A stretch of 64,000 nucleotides of DNA from Pseudoips prasinana (Eukaryota > Arthropoda > Insecta > Lepidoptera > Nolidae): positions 26,185,934 through 26,249,933 of the forward strand of contig OX621252.1 of NCBI GenBank assembly GCA_951640165.1. Direction: 5' to 3'. Of this stretch, positions 59,280 to 64,000 are shown piece after piece. A program made the translations under genes and the position numbers. Below the pieces are notes generated by a model. The model searched no databases, was not told the origin of the DNA, and worked only from the letters and a program-made list of their open reading frames with translations. Numbering within the stretch: the stretch's first letter is position 1; each line of letters begins with the position of its first letter.

Positions 59280-59514
59280 TCTGTCTCCCGCTTTGCTCTG
59301 GAGGGAAGCGGAACTATTCATTTTCTAACTCCTCCTTTTTTCTGTTTCTGATTAAATTCGTTGCGGGATCCAAGACAGTTAAAGCGATTCCCCGGGACAT
59401 GCCTGAGCTTCACCGCTCAGTGTCATTTCATTGTGTGCCACTGTTGATCCTGGCTTACAGGAATTGCAGTGGTGGGTAAGAGGGAGGGACTAGTCCCGAC
59501 ATTAAAAAAAAAAA
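59280..59514 (+). mobile_element. Retroposed fragment with a poly(A) tail
   Basis: TGTCTCCCGCTTTGCTCTGG through GGAATTGCAGTGGTGGGTAA and AGGGAGGGACTAGTCCCGAC to an 11-A run (about 59503-59513). It looks like the 3' end of a GC-rich R1-type LINE; no coding motif. Confidence 0.5.
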
Positions 59515-59735
59515 TGACCTATTGGACTAGTGGTTAGTGACTCTGACGGCTAAGCTAGAGGACGTAGGTTCGAATCCCATCCGGAACAACTTTTTGTGTG
59601 ATGAGCACGATTATTTATTATGTGCCTGAGTGTAATGTGTCTATAATATGTGTGTATTTAGAAATACATAAATATGTATATCAGGTGATTAGTTTGGCAT
59701 CAGCTGGCATTGTTTTAGTTTTCCCAAGATAATAT
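59515..59735 (+). mobile_element. SINE family S4, full copy
   Basis: Head CTATTGGACTAGTGGTTAGT and GTAGGTTCGAATCCCATCCG. The body is TTTGTGTGATGAGCACGATT, AATGTGTCTATAATATGTGT and TAGTTTGGCATCAGCTGGCA. Confidence 0.78.
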
Positions 59736-59789
59736 ATTATATATTTCCCATTTCACCCATCATCCAGTAATTGTAAATTAACTCTTTTC

Positions 59790-60022
59790 TTTATCGTATG
59801 GGCGGTTAATCTGGTGTCAGAGTTGTTCAACGCGCCCAGAAGGCATCCGACATAGATTATTGAATTTTGTCTTATGAAAATAACCGGGATCAGCAGCCTA
59901 ATGTCCCCGTGCCAGAAGTTAAACTACTATAACGGTCACCCATCTATGGACTGACTGCGTACCTAGTTGCTTTACCTCTCCGATCACTTACGTTTACTTA
60001 CCGTTGAGTGCAACTGGCCATG
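59790..60022 (-). mobile_element. 5S-rRNA-like SINE
   Basis: Minus strand GTAAGTGATCGGAGAGGTAA, AGCAACTAGGTACGCAGTCA and GTCCATAGATGGGTGACCGT. The body extends to CAGATTAACCGCCCATACGA. Confidence 0.65.
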
Positions 60023-60109
60023 ATAGCATTATCATATCAATCAATAAGAATTAAAAATCCGTTTCGAGTATCATCTTTCGTTACATCAGTTTTGTATGAA
60101 TTTATCTTT

Positions 60110-60475
60110 CTGCCTCGTTGGTCTAACGGTAGCGTGTTCACCCATAGAGAACGAGGTTCCGGGTTCAAATCCCGGGTCGGACCAAAAAGTGATTTCCTGT
60201 AAAAAGAAAAATTTCTCAGCATCAGCCCGAATTCTGGGAGTTGGCGGTATTATACCCCCGTGCCTTGAAGAGCACGTAAAGCCGTTGGTTCCGTACCTAA
60301 CCTCTTTCCGGTCGTGTCGCTTGGCGTCCCATCGGATCATGAGAATGATGGAATAGAAAGTGCTCCTGTGTTTGCGCACTCACTTGTGCACTATAATATG
60401 TCCCGCGCAGATGGCTAATCTCTATTGAGACTGGCCGCCGTGGCCGGAATACGGCTGGGAGGACATTATTTGTAT
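60110..60475 (+). mobile_element. SINE family S5, full copy
   Basis: Head TGCCTCGTTGGTCTAACGGT and CCGGGTTCAAATCCCGGGTC. Then AGTGATTTCCTGTAAAAAGA, GGCGGTATTATACCCCCGTG and GGCCGCCGTGGCCGGAATAC, ending GGGAGGACATTATTT. About 360 bp, longer than S1-S4. Confidence 0.78.
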
Positions 60476-61051
60476 GAATGCATTCTTATAAAAGGTGTTT
60501 TCCATCAGATTGCCGTTAAACTTGATATACTACTTATCATTGTAGACACTATAAGCATGTTATCAATTTAACGTTTTATCTCAATATCGAAACCGACTTA
60601 TGATAAAGTAATAAAAATATGATAAACCATCTTCGTAGCTTCTACGGCGCTACGAAACGAAGTGAAATAAATAAATTTGCTACGCCGTAGCAACCGTAGC
60701 AGTTCATTTACAAGTCGATATTTTTACGAGTTACGAAAAGGCGAATATTTTTTGCTGTTTGTTTGTCAATATTAGTGTCGTAAAAATGATATTATTTTAT
60801 TGGAGTCTGCTTAAATTATTTGTGACCGTAATAGATGATATTATTGGAGTTGGGAAGGCTAGAAATAAAATATTTTTAGAGAATGAGTCTACGTGTTTAT
60901 AAATAACAAGTCACTTAGTTATTTTAATAGATGGCCATTTATTAGTCACAAAACTGAATTATCTTTATTAAAATATCTTACTCTTATTTATTACTAATCA
61001 TTGTATTTAAGTAGCTAAACAATTAAATAACCATTTACCATAATTTACCTT
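60476..61051. other. Unassigned sequence
   Basis: 60630-60700 has GCTTCTACGGCGCTACG against GCTACGCCGTAGCAACCGTA, a small inverted cluster of CTACGGCG motifs. Otherwise nothing supported. Confidence 0.35.
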
Positions 61052-61421
61052 TTAAGAGGCCTATTACAGTCCACTAGCGCCGCCAATCGAAAAAATGTCA
61101 TAACTCGTAAATAGAATCAAAAATACAAAATATGTTCTATTATTACTGTGGAAAAGGCAGTAACGTAATTGTATAACACCTTATCAACACTTGAAATATA
61201 GCTGTTTAGCTAAATCGTGCATTCAAAACATAAACGGCCGTTTTTGTTACAAATGCACGATTTAGCTAAACAGCTATATTTCAAGTGTTGACAATGTGAT
61301 AAAATTACGTTATTGCCTTTTCTACAGTAATAATAGACCACATTTTGTATTTTTGATTCTATTTACGAGTTATGACATTTTTTCAATTGGCGGCGCTAGT
61401 GGACTGTAAAAGGCCCCTTAA
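61052..61421. mobile_element. Palindromic MITE flanked by TTAA
   Basis: TTAA at 61052-61055 and 61418-61421. The ends GAGGCCTATTACAGTCCACT and, reversed, GGGGCCTTTTACAGTCCACT continue as arms of about 170 bases, paired to the centre near 61237. TTAA target sites are typical of piggyBac-type elements. No coding capacity; the transcript would fold into a very long hairpin. Confidence 0.78.
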
Positions 61422-61489
61422 ATTCACCTCCGTGTTTCAATGTTCCTAGTAAGATATGTAGTAGGTATAGTATGTTATTAAGTTTAATA

Positions 61490-61640
61490 ATGTGCTGGGA
61501 TAACCTGGGACATATTTGGGGACTTTATTCATACACGACCATGTGATCTTAACTAAGCAGAGCTTGTACTAGGGAAACTAGATAACTGATATACTACACA
61601 TAATACTTTTCTCTTGTAAAGATTACTTTAAAAAATGTCT
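61490..61640 (-). mobile_element. SINE family S3, 3' part
   Basis: Reverse of AGTTATCTAGTTTCCCTAGT and ACAAGCTCTGCTTAGTTAAG. The head is absent and the sequence stops near CTCTTGTAAAGATTAC. Confidence 0.6.
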
Positions 61641-61699
61641 ACTATTCAGTATTTATTAGTAAAAGGAAGAGCTAGATGTGCTAATTTAAAAGATATATA

Positions 61700-62258
61700 A
61701 ATATATATCTGGGAAAAACCAACACATTGCCACCTGATACCAAACTAGGCAAACCTTCTACTATGACAACCAGACAACTGATAAACAAATATATTTCTAA
61801 ATAAATACATATTATAGATTAATCACACACAGACACATCTATACATACATATAATAAAATCGTAGGAAAACCAAAACTGTACATTGAATATTTTTTTAAA
61901 GGATACTTGGGGCGTGATCTACAATCGATATCGAAGCCAAAAATATAGCTTTTAGAATTTTTGTCTGTTTGTCTGTATGTATGTCCGGGCTAAACTCAAA
62001 AAGTACTGCATGGATTTACTTCAAATTTTGCATGAATATTACTAAGAGGTCGGTTCAACATATAGGCTACATATTATCACGCTATCACCTACGGGGGAGG
62101 AGCTGTGATATTTTATAAAATTTAAGACGGGTAAAACCGCGGGGCACAGCTAGTAACAAATAATCGTGCACATTACACAAAGATTTGTGCTGGGAGGGGA
62201 TTGAATCCACGACCCCTGGCTAAGGAGTCACTAACCACTAAGCCAACGGGCTTAGTGT
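61700..62258 (-). mobile_element. SINE family S4, split by a Helitron
   Basis: The 3' body is at 61705-61837 (CATTGCCACCTGATACCAAA, TAATCACACACAGACACA) and the head at 62154-62258 (ATTACACAAAGATTTGTGCT, GATTGAATCCACGACCCC, TCACTAACCACTAAGCCAAC). Helitron A lies between. Confidence 0.75.
61838..62153 (+). mobile_element. Non-autonomous Helitron, family A, inside SINE S4
   Basis: TCTATACATACATATAATAA start after A, and ACGGGTAAAACCGCGGGG with CACAGCTAG before T. The flanks join as ACACA|TAACAAATAATCG, the expected S4 sequence. Confidence 0.82.
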
Positions 62259-62684
62259 ATTGATATGGTGTCTTGTGTTTTATTAAAGAGCTTCGCTTTT
62301 ACAATTATTTACGAAGTATTTGTGTTACGAGTATATTTTTTCTTAAAGACCACCCCCGGACTAGGCATTCTAATCCCTGTGTCACGGGGTATTTATTTTA
62401 TGTATTAACTTCATGTTTACCCACAGCTTGTGCATACAATATATATCTTGTGAATAATTTTTAACAAATTAGACTTACACACTAGCCAATTACGGGTTAA
62501 CCAACATTCTCCAAATTTGACGAATAATCGGTACTTGAGATTATTTAGGCTATAGAACAATGAAATACCTACGACGAGTTAACAGTAGTTTTGAGTGAGT
62601 TCAAGATTTTGGACTTGAAACAATTTAAGGAATCATGGTGTATGTCGGCATCCGGTACAGATTTCTTGAAAGAGTTCATGGGTA
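62259..62684. other. Unassigned sequence
   Basis: No supported feature. Confidence 0.3.
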
Positions 62685-62840
62685 CTTTACAAACATATAA
62701 CAGACGGGCACAAATTACATCCAGACTCAGAATTACTATTTATGGGTCACACAAATAGCTGTCCGGCGTGGGAATAGCACCCGGGACACGAAGCGGCGAA
62801 GAGATTGTCTTAGCCGCTGCCCCACACGTTCAGCCAAAAG
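62685..62840 (-). mobile_element. SINE family S2
   Basis: Minus strand: TGTGGGGCAGCGGCTAAGAC, TCCCGGGTGCTATTCCCACG and TATTTGTGTGACCCATAAAT through GTTTGTAAAGTACCC. The B box is mutated. Confidence 0.72.
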
Positions 62841-62957
62841 GTACTTACTAAAAGCTAAAACTTCAGGTGGTCACAGATAAACGCAGATAGATAGATTTAG
62901 CCCAGGTTGAGACGAAATAATGACATTTTTCACATGATACAAAGCGGCTACCGCATT

Positions 62958-63205
62958 TGACGGTCACCATAGCCTAGTTGGTAGTGCTCCCGCCTACGAA
63001 GCTGGTGGTCCTGGGTTCAAATCCCGGTAAGTGCAAATATTTGTGTGATGAGCACGAATATTTGTGTCTGAGTCATGGATGTTTTCTATGTATATAAGTA
63101 TTTATTTATCTATATAAGTATGTATATCGTTGCCTGGTACCCATAGTACAAGCTTTGCTTAGTTTGGGGTTAGGATGATCTGTGTGACATTGTCCCTAGA
63201 TATTA
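62958..63205 (+). mobile_element. SINE family S1, full copy
   Basis: GGTCACCATAGCCTAGTTGG, GGGTTCAAATCCCGGTAAGT. The body ends TGTGTGACATTGTCCCTAGA and (TATTATAA)n. Confidence 0.84.
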
Positions 63206-63430
63206 TAATATCATTATAATAATATTATATAGACGCTTTTAACCCCGTAAAACCTGAAGATTAAAACCCACAATTTTCTCAGTAAATCACTTCGGTCAAA
63301 CCTCCTAGGGATGAGGGTGACAAAAGTTATAATGACTTCCGGGAAGTAGCGGGGACCGTGACACAGTGGTTTGTGGAAAAGGGTTATTGTTTCGATAGAA
63401 ACTCGCTAAGGTAGAGTACTTCCACCATTA
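63206..63430. other. Unassigned sequence
   Basis: No supported feature. Confidence 0.3.
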
Positions 63431-63478
63431 TCTGGGCCTCTACCGGCTAAATCGCCGAACACCGATTTCTTTAATGGC

Positions 63479-63631
63479 GTTCAAATAAATAAAGGTTAAA
63501 AAATACTTAATCCATCGTTACATCGGCTTCAACGTTGGCAATCAATTCCGGACCATTTATGACGTCCCATGTGCTCATGGAATCGGATTTAACGACTGAT
63601 TAAGTAATTTTTAACCTTTATTTATTTGAAC
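63479..63631. mobile_element. MITE M4, good copy
   Basis: GTTCAAATAAATAAAGGTTA and AAAAATAC at the left, with the reverse complement (TAATTTTTAACCTTTATTTA, TTTGAAC) at the right. The 153-bp element includes GACGTCCCATGTGCTCATGG. An eroded copy lies at 16180-16325. Confidence 0.68.
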
Positions 63632-63635
63632 ACAA

Positions 63636-63890
63636 TATGTAGTAAAAATATTATACTTAAACTAGATAATTAAACATAATCTCTTGACAATAACTTGATA
63701 CGAGCTAGCTAAATAATATTTCTGTAATAAAATAAATTTTATAAATGTTTTCATACAAGATGTACCTAAATATCTATGTTACTAGAAATAATATCTAATG
63801 TATACAACTATATTACTACAAACATGTTCTGACTATTTACAAGCGCTTTTTAAAGTCTACGTGAATAAAAACCTTTTTTATTTTATTTTT
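63636..63890 (+). mobile_element. Repeat H copy
   Basis: ATGTAGTAAAAATATTATAC, AATCTCTTGACAATAACTTG, CTACAAACATGTTCTGACTA through CGTGAATAAAAACCTTTTTT. Lacks the GCGCGACCGTCG start. Confidence 0.65.
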
Positions 63891-64000
63891 ATATTAAGAA
63901 ATCGATGTTCAGTGACTTAGCCGGTAGAGGCCCTGGTTAGCCTATTCATCACGATTATATAAAATTATATATCATAAATCTGATGGAAAAATGTGCTTGT

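Larger units (their letters stand above)
63431..63943. mobile_element. Inverted-repeat element containing MITE M4 and repeat H
   Basis: GGGCCTCTACCGGCTAA and ACCGATTTCTT near 63434-63472 pair with AAGAAATCGATG and TTAGCCGGTAGAGGCCC at about 63897-63940. These outer arms enclose M4's inverted ends. Repeat H sits only on the right side, as if inserted later. Confidence 0.55.

Overview
The window looks like an AT-rich lepidopteran (moth or butterfly) nuclear genome segment, dominated by transposable elements and with very little host coding sequence. The evidence is many short Helitron-like elements ending in a GC hairpin plus CTAG, several tRNA-headed SINEs, an RTE-type LINE with a TGATGATGAT tail, cecropia-type mariners, a Tc1 element, and the GGGTTCCGTAC...CTTGGCCGG repeat I know from moth DNA. 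There are no bacterial-style operons, rRNA genes or CRISPR arrays.

Host genes. Two small exons on the + strand (25731-25778 and 44640-44713) have good splice sites, join in compatible phase, and together read like the first three beta strands of a pleckstrin-homology (PH) domain. The ~18.9 kb intron between them is packed with transposons. Inside it, on the opposite strand, lies a second probable host gene (34142-34738), a 198-residue secreted protein with six mature cysteines and a poly(A) signal. A decayed coding sequence (33067-33545, minus) sits next to it.

Mobile DNA by region. 1-8.8 kb: an apparently intact Tc1 element (2917-4508), Helitrons, a 5S-like SINE and a fused RTE derivative. 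8.85-12.0 kb: a full-length but frameshifted RTE between 9-bp target duplications. 12-25 kb: SINEs, a LINE 3' end broken by a Helitron, an R1-like insertion with a 12-bp duplication, many Helitrons, a twin-primed RTE copy and MITEs. 25.7-44.7 kb: the intron, with SINEs, LINE tails, a 41-bp minisatellite, MITEs and the nested gene. 45-54 kb: LINE remnants, SINEs, hairpins, a tRNA-like sequence and a locally repeated block. 54-64 kb: two nearly identical mariners with intact transposases, one inserted in a Helitron, plus SINEs and a 370-bp TTAA-flanked palindrome.

Most structure is nested insertion, so relative ages can be read directly. Several tRNA-headed SINE families share a related 3' body, and Helitrons with different bodies share one 3' hairpin, which fits shared helper machinery. 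No annotation was looked up: family names rest on recognised motifs, and no database search was run.
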